Assembly (NCBI RefSeq): GCF_001667185.1
Contig: NZ_LZIC01000019.1
Span: forward strand, 1 to 64,000
Direction of reading: 5' to 3'
Length of the DNA: 64,000 nucleotides
Source: Mycobacterium sp. 852002-50816_SCH5313054-b
Lineage (GTDB): Bacteria; Actinomycetota; Actinomycetes; Mycobacteriales; Mycobacteriaceae
Numbering within the stretch: position 1 is the stretch's first letter; each line of letters opens with the position of its first letter. The notes under the pieces were generated by a model, which was not told the DNA's origin, ran no database searches, and saw only the letters and a list, made by a program, of their open reading frames with translations. The translations under genes were made by a program, and so were the position numbers. Below, piece by piece: positions 1 through 8,565 of the stretch.

Positions 1-28
1 CTCCAATCACCAAGCGCGCACGCTCACG

Positions 29-73
29 TGAGGCAACGAAGCACCCTTCGCGCGCATCTTGACATGAGGCAAC
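29..73. repeat. Nine-base direct repeat near the left edge
   Basis: TGAGGCAAC occurs at 29-37 and again at 65-73, 36 bases apart. A small hairpin, CGAAG-CACC-CTTCG, sits at 37-50. By synteny the next gene to the left should be rplN, read leftward, so this stretch may belong to its promoter or leader. I found no convincing -35/-10 pair here. Confidence 0.3.
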
Positions 74-85
74 TTGCCGACACGT

Positions 86-211
86 TTAGGTCGAATGCCG
101 GTACCAGGCGGCGAGGTACAAGACCAGCGCCGTGGCCAGCGCGATCAACACCCGGCGGGGTGCCTGGCGGCGTGGCCGGTGCCGTTGGGGCCGTTGGGGC
201 AGGCGCGTCAG
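86..211 (-). CDS. Possible 41-residue membrane protein with CTG start
   Basis: Four bases after the stop of the upstream DUF4436 gene, an open frame encodes a short basic N-terminus (many R, P and Q residues), one hydrophobic helix (VLIALATALVLYLAAWY) and a short tail, ending in TAA. This gives a positive-inside, single-span topology. There is no ATG, GTG or TTG ahead of the helix. The only plausible initiator is CTG at 211-209, placed nine bases after AAGGGG, a reasonable ribosome binding site formed by the end of the upstream gene. No function can be assigned. It could be a real coupled small protein or chance open frame. Confidence 0.3.
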   Translation of the reverse strand: MTRLPQRPQRHRPRRQAPRRVLIALATALVLYLAAWYRHST

Positions 212-215
212 ATCG

Positions 216-1175
216 TCAGTCCCCTTGCCGGATCCAGGCGAAGATGTACAGGCTCATCGCCGTCACGAGCGCGATCAGCACCCACTGCACGATGGCCTGG
301 TCTATCCACGAACCGGGCGGTGGGGCGCCGGGCAGGATGTTGCGCAGCGGGACGATCGCGAAGAGGTTCGCGGCGTACCACGTCGCGAAGGGCGGCAGGA
401 ACTTCCTTCGGCCCAGCGCCATCGGGATGGCGACCAACAGGGCCAGGGTGGGCAGGCTGATGAGCACCAGGCAGATGCCCAGGTCGAAGATCAGCGGACC
501 CTTGGCCCTCTTGAAGGTGATGACCACGTTCCCGTTGTCGGTGCCACGCTGGGTCGGGAGCGCACCAGGGTCGTGCAGCCGCTGGACGCTGACGTCCCAC
601 CCGTCGAGTTCACCGGTGACTTCGACGCGGGCGGGCACCTTCTTGACGTTGTCGCCGGACCCGACGAACGCGTCGGCCGAGATCGGTTCGGTCCGGTACG
701 AGTCGAAGGGCCAGTTACCGGGATCGCCGTGCGCCTCCACGGTGGTGCTGAGCTGCGCCGGCGCCTTCCCCTTCGGGTAGTGCAGGTCCCCCAGGTCGCT
801 GGTCGGATACAGGCGCACGCCAACATCAGTGCCCAGCACGTCGAAGCGATTGTCGTAGGACGAGATACCTGGATAGACAAGGACATTCACGGTAAGACGA
901 TTCGCGACGGGCTTGAGCTCCTCGAGGCGCAGTTGCACGATGGTCGCGTCGCCCCCGCCCTGGCTGAGATCCAGCGGAGGAAGCGGGGCCTCCGCTTCCT
1001 GCAACTGGTGTACGCCGAACAGGGACAGGGCGTAGGCGGAGATGACGACGAGCAGAATGCTCACGCCGATCGCGATGCGCGGCTTCCGATACTGTTTGCC
1101 AGTCGGCGGCGGTGGCGACGGCGGTTCGTCCGACGGCGGTGGCGGGGCCGGTGTCGTCTCAGCCTCAGCGGTCAT
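216..1175 (-). CDS. DUF4436-like membrane protein (copy 1)
   Basis: A 319-residue membrane protein of the family I recall as DUF4436, with Rv0713 of M. tuberculosis as positional counterpart. A Pro-rich cytoplasmic N-terminus precedes one transmembrane helix at about residues 33-54. Next comes an exported beta-rich domain of about 160 residues, then three C-terminal helices starting near the conserved GPLIFDLGICLVLISLPT. Two related copies follow in this window. The ATG at 1175 is preferred because the Pro-rich start matches the other copies; an upstream ATG at 1262 would add 29 atypical residues and span a possible -10 hexamer (TAGCAT, 1219-1214). It lies 136 bases downstream of the FGE gene. 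The function of the family is unknown. Confidence 0.85.
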   Translation of the reverse strand: MTAEAETTPAPPPPSDEPPSPPPPTGKQYRKPRIAIGVSILLVVISAYALSLFGVHQLQEAEAPLPPLDLSQGGGDATIVQLRLEELKPVANRLTVNVLVYPGISSYDNRFDVLGTDVGVRLYPTSDLGDLHYPKGKAPAQLSTTVEAHGDPGNWPFDSYRTEPISADAFVGSGDNVKKVPARVEVTGELDGWDVSVQRLHDPGALPTQRGTDNGNVVITFKRAKGPLIFDLGICLVLISLPTLALLVAIPMALGRRKFLPPFATWYAANLFAIVPLRNILPGAPPPGSWIDQAIVQWVLIALVTAMSLYIFAWIRQGD

Positions 1176-1311
1176 TGCTGACCCGCGCGCGCAGTGGGGG
1201 CAACACCGATCAGATGCTAGTGAACGTGCGCCGGTCCCGCGCGGTGACGAGAGCTCCGTCATGCACCGTCCATCGGACGGTAACCGCGCGGTCGCTTTGC
1301 TGTCGGGCGGC

Positions 1312-2202
1312 CTAGCGCGACGGCGGATCCACCACGCATCGGAACCCGATGTGGGTGGTCGCGGTGTCCTGTGATTGCGGTGACCGCGCGGCCGGACGGT
1401 AGCGGTGGCAATACTCCGGCGCGCACAGGTGCGAACCGCCCTTAAGCGTCTGGCTGACGGACGGATCCGCCGGCCCCGAGGGCGCGCAGCAGGCTTTCGG
1501 TGGTTGGTCGAGCCGGTGGTGCGCGGAGAACTCGGTGGCAGTCCACTCCCAGACGTTCCCGATCATGTCGAGCAGGCCGAAACCGTTGGGCGGAAACGTC
1601 CCCACGGGCGAGGTGCCCACCCACCCGAGCGCCCCGTCGTTGCGATACGGAAACCGCCCCTGCCACGTGTTGGCCATCAGCCGGCCGTTCGGGTTCGCAT
1701 CGTCCCCCCAGGAATAGGTCGCCGTGCTTCCGCCGTGGGCGGCGTACTCCCACTCGGCCTCGGTCGGGAGCCGCCGATGGGCCCAGCGCGCGTACGCCGC
1801 CGCGTCCGGGTACGCCACCTGCACCACCGGATGGTCGGCCCTGCCCTGCAGATCGCTGTCCGGCCCGAACGGATTTCGCCAGTTCGCGCCCGGGATCCAG
1901 TCCCACCATTGCCGCCAGTCGCGCAGGTCGACCGGGCCTTGTGTCGGGCGGAAGACCATGGCTCCCGGACAAAGGTCCTCGGGATCGGCACCGGGGTAGA
2001 GCGCCGGGTCTAGCGGTTGCTCGGCGACGGTGACATAGCCTGTGTCAGAGACGAATTCGCCGAACTGCGCGTTGGACACCGGGTGCCGCTCCACCGCGAA
2101 GGCCGCCACGGTCACGGTGTGGACCGGCGCCTCTTCGGGATAGAAGCGCGTCGAACCCATGCGGAATGATCCGCCCGGGAGGTCGACCAACTCGGTGAGC
2201 AC
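1312..2202 (-). CDS. Formylglycine-generating enzyme (sulfatase-modifying factor)
   Basis: Copper-dependent oxidase that converts the active-site cysteine of type I sulfatases to C-alpha-formylglycine. It has 296 residues, normal for bacterial FGE, and covers the whole FGE-sulfatase fold: LPGGSFRMGS near residue 9, HRRLPTEAEWEYAA near 142, IGNVWEWT near 214. Both catalytic copper-binding cysteines are present as C260 and C265 in GGSHLCAPEYCHRYRPAARS. The GTG start keeps the conserved LPGG-F-MG entry, whereas the ATG at 2160 would remove part of it. The probable substrate is AtsA, encoded 4 kb upstream on the same strand. DUF4436 copies 2 and 1 lie directly upstream (33 bp) and downstream. This is the positional ortholog of Rv0712. 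Confidence 0.93.
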   Translation of the reverse strand: MLTELVDLPGGSFRMGSTRFYPEEAPVHTVTVAAFAVERHPVSNAQFGEFVSDTGYVTVAEQPLDPALYPGADPEDLCPGAMVFRPTQGPVDLRDWRQWWDWIPGANWRNPFGPDSDLQGRADHPVVQVAYPDAAAYARWAHRRLPTEAEWEYAAHGGSTATYSWGDDANPNGRLMANTWQGRFPYRNDGALGWVGTSPVGTFPPNGFGLLDMIGNVWEWTATEFSAHHRLDQPPKACCAPSGPADPSVSQTLKGGSHLCAPEYCHRYRPAARSPQSQDTATTHIGFRCVVDPPSR

Positions 2203-2235
2203 CCCTTGAGGGTAGGACGGCCGCTCGCCGGGGCT

Positions 2236-3183
2236 TCAGTCCGATTGCCGATACCAGGTGAGCATGTACAAGCCCATCGCCGCGACGAGAGCCATCAACA
2301 CCCAGATCACCAGAACCTGGTCGATCCACGCACCCGGCGGTGGAGACCCGGGCAGGAAATTGCGTATCGGGATGACAGCGAACAGCATGGCAGCGAACCA
2401 CGTCACGAAGGGCGGCACGAATTTCCGTCTGCCCAGAGCGATTTGTATGGCCACGGCGAAAGCCAGGGTGGGCAAGGCGAACAGCACCAGGCAGATGCCC
2501 AAGTCGAAGATCAGCGGCCCCTTGGCGCGGTGCAACGTGATGATCACGTTGTCCGGGCGATCCGCCTCCTGGCTCGCTTCACCTACCCGCTGGACGCTGA
2601 CGTCCCAACCGTCCAACGCCCCGGTCACTTCCACCCGGGCAGGTATGTACTGGCGAGCATCGCCTTGCCCGACGAGCACCTCTGCCGACAGGGTGTCGGT
2701 GCTGTAGGAGTCGAACGGCCAGTTGTTGGGGTCGCCATGAGCCTCGATCGTGGTGGCGACCTGCGCCGGCGACTTGCCCGCCGGGTATTGCAGGTCACCC
2801 AGGTCATTGGCGGGGTCCATCCGCACGGCGGTGTCTGTCTTCAGCACATCGAGGCGTTTGTCGAACATCGAATCCTCGGGAATCACAAGGACCTTTACCG
2901 TCAGGCGATTCGCGACGGTTTCCAGCTTTTCGAGACGCACCAGGACGATGGTGTCGTTGGTCGCGTTCAGGTCCGGCGGCTTGAGCGGTCCCGCCGATTT
3001 GGACAGCAAGTGGACCCCGAACAGCGACAGGCCGTAGACGACGAGGAAAGCCACCAGGAGGCCGATCACCAATAGGGTGCGCCGTCTGCCGCCCTTGCCG
3101 GGCGCCTCGGGCGGCGCCGCGGGCGACGACTCCGGCGTGGGGGGTGTCGCGGGCGGTGGCGCTGGGGGAGCCTGATGGGTCAT
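2236..3183 (-). CDS. DUF4436-like membrane protein (copy 2)
   Basis: A 315-residue paralog of the neighbouring copies. It has a Pro-rich N-terminal tail (PPAPPPATPPTP), a basic stretch GKGGRRR, a transmembrane helix at about residues 38-60, an exported domain containing the shared HGDPNNWPFDSY motif, and three C-terminal helices beginning at GPLIFDLGICLVLFALPT. It starts at ATG 3183 and ends 33 bases before the FGE gene, so the two are probably cotranscribed. Upstream, a 262-base gap separates it from the divergent pstS-like gene. The extracellular domain is the most variable part between copies, while the membrane helices are nearly identical, which suggests duplication followed by divergence of the exported face. 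Confidence 0.85.
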   Translation of the reverse strand: MTHQAPPAPPPATPPTPESSPAAPPEAPGKGGRRRTLLVIGLLVAFLVVYGLSLFGVHLLSKSAGPLKPPDLNATNDTIVLVRLEKLETVANRLTVKVLVIPEDSMFDKRLDVLKTDTAVRMDPANDLGDLQYPAGKSPAQVATTIEAHGDPNNWPFDSYSTDTLSAEVLVGQGDARQYIPARVEVTGALDGWDVSVQRVGEASQEADRPDNVIITLHRAKGPLIFDLGICLVLFALPTLAFAVAIQIALGRRKFVPPFVTWFAAMLFAVIPIRNFLPGSPPPGAWIDQVLVIWVLMALVAAMGLYMLTWYRQSD

Positions 3184-3366
3184 CGGTCAACACCTCCGGG
3201 CGGCGGGCGAGCTCGGGGGGCGAGCACACGAGGATTAGATCGTAGCGAACCGGTGCTGTCCATGCGTCAAAGAATTTTTCCGGCCATCAGTAGGCAATTT
3301 CCGTCCACCCGCCGCACACCCGATCGCCACCCAGCGAAACCCGAGCGCCGGCACGCATGACGACTC

Positions 3367-3388
3367 GTTCATTCTCCGTTTGTTTGCC
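3367..3388 (+). promoter_or_regulatory. Two adjacent 11-base PHO-box-like units before pstS
   Basis: GTTCATTCTCC (3367-3377) is followed directly by GTTTGTTTGCC (3378-3388). They are in 11-base register, the layout of PHO boxes bound by PhoB/PhoP-type regulators (RegX3 in mycobacteria). The pair ends 57 bases before the pstS-like GTG start. The match is visible, but binding is inference. The same gap also carries the promoter side of the divergent DUF4436 copy 2. Confidence 0.4.
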
Positions 3389-3445
3389 TGTTAATTCGAC
3401 CGCTGTAAATGTGTCGATCAGCGCCGGCGCCAGGAGGCAATCAAG

Positions 3446-4573
3446 GTGAAGCACGACCGATCGACCGTCCCCATGAGCGTGCTGGCGGCCGCCGCCTTGG
3501 TGCTCTCGGGATGCAGCAACGCCCACGCGACCCTTGCCTACGCCGCGGGGGCCAAGGTGGACTGCGGCGGCAAGCAGACCCTGATTGCCAGCGGCTCGAC
3601 CGCACAGGCGAACGCGATGACGAAGTTCGTCGACGCGTACCACCGGGCGTGCTCGGGGCAGACGCTCAACTACACGGCCAACGGCTCGGGGGCAGGAATC
3701 AGCGAATTCCTTTCCGGTAAAACCGATTTCGGTGGGTCTGACATACCGCTGACCGATGACCAATACGCCGCCGCCAAGCAGCGTTGCGGCGGGGCCGACG
3801 CATGGAACCTGCCCGTGGTGTTCGGCCCGCTGGCCATCACCTACAACCTCGGATCCGTCGACTCCTTGGTGCTCGACGCCCCCACGCTGGCCAAGATCTT
3901 CAACGGGACCATCACGCGCTGGGACGACCCGGCCCTCACCGCGTTCAACACGTCCATGCCGGCCGAGGACATCCGCGTCGTCTACCGCAGCGACGCGTCG
4001 GGCACCACCGAGAACTTCCAGTCCTACTTGCAGGCCGCGTCGGTAGGAGCCTGGAAGCAGGGCACCGGCAAGTCGTTCAACGGCGGGGTCGGTGTCGGGG
4101 CCGCCGGCAACAAGGGCACCTCGGAGCTGGTGAAGGCCACCGAGGGCGCGATCAGCTACAACGAGTTGTCGTTCGCGTTGCAGCAGGGTCTGTTCGCCGC
4201 GGAAATCAAAACCCCGGCGAGCCGCAGGTCGCTGCGACCGGTGCGGATCGGAACCGACACGGTCGGCAAGACGATCACCGGCGCCAAAATCATTGGCACG
4301 GGCAACAATCTAGTGCTCGACATCTCGTCGTTCTACAACCCCGCCCAGCCCGATGTCTACCCGATCGTCCTGGCCACCTACGAGATCGTCTGCTCGAAGT
4401 ACCCCATCGCGGACCAGGCCAAGGCCGTCAAGGCGTTCCTGCAGGCGGCGATCGGCCCGGGCCAGGTCGAGCTGGCCCGCAACGGCTACATACCGCTGTC
4501 GCCCGACTTCCAGTCGAGGGTCTCCAGCGCCGTCGACGCGATCAGCTACGCCGGAGCGGCCGTCGCCGAGTAA
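3446..4573 (+). CDS. pstS: PstS-like phosphate-binding lipoprotein
   Basis: Substrate-binding lipoprotein of a phosphate ABC transporter, 375 residues. The signal peptide ends in the lipobox LVLSGC (cysteine about residue 23). Typical PstS motifs follow: [12 protein letters not shown] near the first phosphate-contact loop, [22 protein letters not shown], and [13 protein letters not shown]. The start is GTG 3446, with an excellent AGGAGG nine bases upstream. It is the only clear plus-strand gene in the first 15 kb and stands alone, without pstC, pstA or pstB, so it must work with transporter genes elsewhere or act as a scavenging or sensing protein. Its stop lies one base from the stop of DUF4436 copy 3 (convergent). 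It is an extra gene compared with the M. tuberculosis order. Confidence 0.92.
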   Translation: MKHDRSTVPMSVLAAAALVLSGCSNAHATLAYAAGAKVDCGGKQTLIASGSTAQANAMTKFVDAYHRACSGQTLNYTANGSGAGISEFLSGKTDFGGSDIPLTDDQYAAAKQRCGGADAWNLPVVFGPLAITYNLGSVDSLVLDAPTLAKIFNGTITRWDDPALTAFNTSMPAEDIRVVYRSDASGTTENFQSYLQAASVGAWKQGTGKSFNGGVGVGAAGNKGTSELVKATEGAISYNELSFALQQGLFAAEIKTPASRRSLRPVRIGTDTVGKTITGAKIIGTGNNLVLDISSFYNPAQPDVYPIVLATYEIVCSKYPIADQAKAVKAFLQAAIGPGQVELARNGYIPLSPDFQSRVSSAVDAISYAGAAVAE

Positions 4574-4574
4574 T

Positions 4575-5501
4575 TCAGCCCTTCTTCGGCTGTCTTCGTT
4601 CGCGTTGCCGCCACCAGCCGACGAGGAACAGGGCCATCGCGACCACCAGGCCGATCAGCACCCACAGCACGACGGCCTGGTCGATCCACGACCCGTACGG
4701 CGGGCTGCCCGGCAGGATGTTGCGCAGCGGGACGATGGCGAACAGCATCGCGCCGTACCACGTGGTCATCGGGGGCAGGAACGGTGTCTTTCCCAGCGCC
4801 ACCGGAATGGCCACCCAGAGCGCCAGCACGGGCAGGGCGATCAGGACCAGGCAGATGCCGATGTCGAAGATCAGCGGCCCTCGCGCCCGGTGCAAGGTGA
4901 TGGTCACGTTGTCCTTCACGTCCGGGTTGGAATCGTCGGGGTCGTGGACGCGGGTGACACTGGCGTCCCAGCCGTCCAGCTTTCCGGTGACTTCGACGCG
5001 GGCGGGCGCCTTCTCGCGGCTTTGGCCGGTACCGGTGAACACGTCGGCCGCGATCACCTGCGTTGTGTACGAGTCGAACGGCCAGTTACCCGGATCGCCC
5101 TGCGCCTGGATGGTGGTGCTGAGCTGCGCCGGCGCCTTCCCTACCGGGTATTGCAGGTCTCCCAGGTCGTTCTCCGGGTACAGCCGCACGGCGGCGTCGG
5201 TCGTGAGGACGCCGAAGTTCTTGTCGTACAGCGAATCCTTCGGGTAGACAAGCACATTCACCGTCAGTCGGTTGGCGACGGTGTCCAGCTTTTCCAGGCG
5301 CACCTGCACCACGCTGTCGTCGGCCTCGACCTTGCTCAGGTCCACCGAGGGCAGCGGGGGCGCCGATTGGGCCAGCAGGTGCACGGCTATCAGGGAGAGG
5401 ACGTAGATGACGATGACGGCCACGACGATCCCGAACGCGATGGCGATGCGCGGCCCGCGTGCGGCGGGCGGTGCAGGCGGGGGCGAAGTCTCAGTGCTCA
5501 T
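4575..5501 (-). CDS. DUF4436-like membrane protein (copy 3)
   Basis: A 308-residue third copy of the same family. It has a short Pro/Ala-rich N-terminus, a first transmembrane helix at about residues 18-42 (IAIAFGIVVAVIVIYVLSL), an exported domain with GDPGNWPFDSY, three C-terminal helices starting at GPLIFDIGICLVLIALPV, and a basic end (RQRERRQPKKG). It starts at ATG 5501, 51 bases after the secreted-protein gene that follows atsA, so atsA, that gene and this one probably form one leftward transcription unit. It converges on the pstS-like gene with a single base between stop codons. Function unknown. The repeated linkage to sulfatase genes suggests an envelope partner of that system, which is inference. 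Confidence 0.85.
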   Translation of the reverse strand: MSTETSPPPAPPAARGPRIAIAFGIVVAVIVIYVLSLIAVHLLAQSAPPLPSVDLSKVEADDSVVQVRLEKLDTVANRLTVNVLVYPKDSLYDKNFGVLTTDAAVRLYPENDLGDLQYPVGKAPAQLSTTIQAQGDPGNWPFDSYTTQVIAADVFTGTGQSREKAPARVEVTGKLDGWDASVTRVHDPDDSNPDVKDNVTITLHRARGPLIFDIGICLVLIALPVLALWVAIPVALGKTPFLPPMTTWYGAMLFAIVPLRNILPGSPPYGSWIDQAVVLWVLIGLVVAMALFLVGWWRQRERRQPKKG

Positions 5502-5552
5502 GGGGCATCACGGGGCGTGATGCTACCGCCCGCCTGCGTTGAAAACGGTCCT

Positions 5553-6122
5553 TTACGGAATGACGACAGCAAACTGCTGCATCGTCGTCGACTTCGCCGC
5601 GTCGAAGCCGGGCGCACCCACCGGCCCCTCCAAATGGATTACCACCAGGAATGACCTCGTGTTCGTCCAGACGTGGGTGATGCGGTCGGCGAACGCCACG
5701 CCGCCGGGCCCGGCTTCGAGGTCCGTCGGCGTGATCGTCACCCGCACCGACATGCCGGCGGGCCCTGGCGCCGTCAATGCCACGTCGCCGGACCCGCGGG
5801 CCGACTTCCGGCCGTCCGGCACCGGGAGCGTGATCACGGGCGCCACGGGATCCGGCACCGACGCGACGGTCATGGTGCCGCTGGCCGCCGGACGCGGAAA
5901 GCACACCACGGCATTGGGCGGAATGTGGTCGGGCAGCGTGCTTTCGACCCCGGGCACCGGCTCGGCGGGGTCGGACAGTGTCGGTGCGGCGGACGTCGTC
6001 GACGGAGCGGCACCGCTCGTCCGGACCGCGATGCCGCCGGTGCTCCGCTCGCAACCCACGCCCGCCCCCAGGCCGAGCAGGATCGCGATACCGACAGCCA
6101 GCTCAGTCGCGGGAAAATGCAA
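5553..6122 (-). CDS. Exported hypothetical protein overlapping the atsA end
   Basis: About 189 residues. A hydrophobic signal-like segment (ELAVGIAILLGLGAGVGC) is followed by a Ser/Thr/Pro/Ala-rich linker and a folded domain rich in beta-forming residues that ends TMQQFAVVIP. The cysteine could be lipidated, but residue -3 is Gly rather than Leu, Val or Ile, so the lipobox is poor and ordinary export is equally possible. No ATG or GTG fits. TTG 6122 is nine bases after AAAGGG, which lies inside the atsA coding end, so the genes overlap by 20 bases and are probably translationally coupled. I do not recognise the family. Its position suggests an envelope role linked to AtsA. Confidence 0.65.
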   Translation of the reverse strand: MHFPATELAVGIAILLGLGAGVGCERSTGGIAVRTSGAAPSTTSAAPTLSDPAEPVPGVESTLPDHIPPNAVVCFPRPAASGTMTVASVPDPVAPVITLPVPDGRKSARGSGDVALTAPGPAGMSVRVTITPTDLEAGPGGVAFADRITHVWTNTRSFLVVIHLEGPVGAPGFDAAKSTTMQQFAVVIP

Positions 6123-8460
6123 GCGCAAGTTCCCTTTCCACGTCCTCGTACGGCCTATCCGACACGTCGATGGTGACCTGGGCGATGGTGCCGCCGGTGA
6201 AGGCGAACGGCGCCTTGTAGCGGCTCGACACCCCCGATCCACCGTTGTGCCCGACGGTGATCCCGGCCCCCGCGAGGCCGAACGTCCCGGGGTGGGTCGT
6301 CACCCCCGGCAGCGTGCCGGCCACCTCGTCGTCGACGAACAGCGTGAGGTCGCCAAGCGGGGTATGGCTGTTCTCAACCGTTCCCGTCCGCGCATAGCGA
6401 ACCCCGAACATGTGTCGCCCCAGCGGCACCGGGCCGGACGAGGAAACCAGCTGCTGGCGTTCACCGAGGAAGTTGTAGACGTAGTGCAGCCGACCGTCCT
6501 GGACGAACAGAACGTGGCCGCCGTGGGCGCCGCCCTGCTTGAACAGCACGCCCTCGGCGCCGGTGGTATCCACGGTCACGTCGGCGAGCACGGCGAACGA
6601 GCGGCCACGAATCTCGGCGGCCGCGCCGATGCCGACGTCGGCGCAGTGGGGATAGTACGTGTAGCTCGACCGTTCGCCGACCAGATAGGGACGTGAGCGC
6701 ATCATCGTCTCGATGATGTTCAAGTCCGACAGCGGCAGGCCGTTGTATCGGGCCGCCTCGGAAAACCACAGCGCCTTAAGCTCTTCCAGCTTGTCGGGCT
6801 GCTCGGCGGCCAGGTCGTGGCACTGGCTGCGGTCGGCCTCGATGTGGAAGAGCTCCCAGCGATCGGCGTCGAAGTGCGACCACCCGGCCGGTGTGGCGGC
6901 GTGGACGGTGTTGGCGAACCAGCCCTCATGCCAGATGCCGCGGGTGCCCAGCATGGTGTAGAACTGGGTCTTCTTTCCGGTGTCGGCGCCCGGATCATCA
7001 AGGGCAGCCTTGAAACTCACGCCGTCCAGCGGTTTCTGCGCGATGCCTTTGACGGTTTCCGGTGGCGTGATACCCAGCAGATCGAAGACGGTCGGCGTGA
7101 TGTCGCAGACGTTAACATAGGCGTCGCGAACCTCGCCGTGCGCCGCAATGCCGTTGGGCCAGGAGACGATTGCGGTGTCGGCGATGCCGCCTTCATGCGA
7201 GGCGTAGCGCTTGTACAGCTTGTAGGGCGTGTTGAAGGCCATCGCCCAGCCGATCGGGTAATGGTTGTAGGTCTCCGGTCCGCCGAGGTGATCGAAGAGC
7301 TTCATGCTCTCCTCGACGGTGTCGATGTAGCCGTTGAAGAACTTGCCCTCGTTCACCGACCCGTTGGGCCCGCCCTCACCGCTGGCGCCATTGTCGGAGA
7401 TCACCACGATGATGGTGTTGTCCAGCTGGCCGGACTCCTCGAGATAGTCCAGGATGCGGCCGATCTGGGCGTCGGTGTAGCTGAGGAAGCCGGCGAACAC
7501 CTCGGCCATCCGACAGAACAGCTTCTTCTCTTCGTCGCCCAGCGAGTCCCAGGGACGCACGGTGTCCTGCAGCGGCCACGGCTCGCCCTGTGGTCCCTTG
7601 ACGTCCGAGTACGGGTTGACCGGCGACAGTTCGGTATCCGGCGGCACGAGGCCCATCGACTTCTGCTTTTCCAGCACGATCTCGCGGTAGCGCTCGTAGC
7701 CCATGTCGAACCGGCCGGCGTAGCGGTCCGCCCACTCCTTGAAGACATGGTGCGGCGCATGCCCGGCGCCCGGGCACACGTAGCTGAACCACGGCTTGTC
7801 CGGCGCGATCACCTTGGCGTCGCGGATGAATTCGATGGTCCTGTCGGCGATGTCCTTGGACAGGTGATAGCCGTCTTCCGGTGTCCCCGGCGGGCTGACG
7901 GGGTGGTTGTCGTAGACCAGGTCGGGATACCACTGGTCGGTCTCGCCGCCCATGAACCCGTAGAACCGCTCGAAGCCACGCGAGGTGGGCCAGTGTCGTT
8001 TTGTCGACGCCAGATTGGACTCTTCGAGCGGCGTCAGGTGCCACTTGCCGATGCAATACGTGTTGTAGCCGCGTTCGGCGAGCACCTCGGAGATCAGCGC
8101 GGTGTCGGCGGGGATCCGCCCGTTGCAGTTGGGGAACCCATCGGTGAATTCCTCGATGGTGGCCATGCCGACGGTGGTCGCGTTGCGCCCGGTCAGCAGC
8201 GACGCCCGGGTCGGCGAGCACAGCGCGGTGGTGTGAAATTGCGACAACCGCACGCCGCGCTCGGCGATCCGCGTCATGGCGGGCATCTCGACCAGGCCGC
8301 CGAAGCAGTCCCACGTCGCGATGCCGGTGTCGTCCCAGACCAGATACAGGATGTTCGGCGAGTGCTCCGGTGCCGTCGGCGCCGCGTACGGCCCCCAGTC
8401 CGGCTCCGAATCGCGGATATCCAGCTCGATCTTGCCCTGAAACTCGGTCGACCCAGTCAT
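6103..8460 (-). CDS. atsA: Arylsulfatase AtsA
   Basis: Type I sulfatase of 785 residues that hydrolyses sulfate esters. SPNILYLVWDDTG near residue 34 supplies the paired metal-binding aspartates. CSPTRASLLTGR at residues 81-92 is the complete C-x-P-x-R signature, whose C81 is converted to formylglycine by the FGE encoded nearby. KWHL near 180 and VVISDNGASGEGG near 354 complete the active site. A C-terminal beta-rich domain of about 200 residues follows. No signal peptide is visible. It is the positional ortholog of Rv0711. It follows the rpsQ terminator and has its own promoter region with a striking direct repeat, so it looks independently regulated rather than an S10-operon tail. Confidence 0.95.
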   Translation of the reverse strand: MTGSTEFQGKIELDIRDSEPDWGPYAAPTAPEHSPNILYLVWDDTGIATWDCFGGLVEMPAMTRIAERGVRLSQFHTTALCSPTRASLLTGRNATTVGMATIEEFTDGFPNCNGRIPADTALISEVLAERGYNTYCIGKWHLTPLEESNLASTKRHWPTSRGFERFYGFMGGETDQWYPDLVYDNHPVSPPGTPEDGYHLSKDIADRTIEFIRDAKVIAPDKPWFSYVCPGAGHAPHHVFKEWADRYAGRFDMGYERYREIVLEKQKSMGLVPPDTELSPVNPYSDVKGPQGEPWPLQDTVRPWDSLGDEEKKLFCRMAEVFAGFLSYTDAQIGRILDYLEESGQLDNTIIVVISDNGASGEGGPNGSVNEGKFFNGYIDTVEESMKLFDHLGGPETYNHYPIGWAMAFNTPYKLYKRYASHEGGIADTAIVSWPNGIAAHGEVRDAYVNVCDITPTVFDLLGITPPETVKGIAQKPLDGVSFKAALDDPGADTGKKTQFYTMLGTRGIWHEGWFANTVHAATPAGWSHFDADRWELFHIEADRSQCHDLAAEQPDKLEELKALWFSEAARYNGLPLSDLNIIETMMRSRPYLVGERSSYTYYPHCADVGIGAAAEIRGRSFAVLADVTVDTTGAEGVLFKQGGAHGGHVLFVQDGRLHYVYNFLGERQQLVSSSGPVPLGRHMFGVRYARTGTVENSHTPLGDLTLFVDDEVAGTLPGVTTHPGTFGLAGAGITVGHNGGSGVSSRYKAPFAFTGGTIAQVTIDVSDRPYEDVERELALAFSRD

Positions 8461-8511
8461 CGTTGGCCAGCCTCACTGCCGTTGGTGGACGCCGCTACGC
8501 GCGTGGCGTGG

Positions 8512-8545
8512 AGACTACACCGGGCAGGTGAGAACAAAGTGAGAA
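8512..8545 (-). promoter_or_regulatory. atsA promoter with perfect 7-base direct repeat
   Basis: On the minus strand TTCTCAC-TTTG-TTCTCAC (plus-strand GTGAGAA at 8528-8534 and 8539-8545) is a perfect 7-base direct repeat with a four-base spacer. It overlaps where a -35 would be for the -10 candidate TAGTCT (8517-8512). The architecture resembles PhoP or PHO-box activator sites of the 7+4 type. The predicted leader is about 45 nt. The regulator is unknown. Confidence 0.45.
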
Positions 8546-8565
8546 TTTCCGGGGACCCGCCAGCA

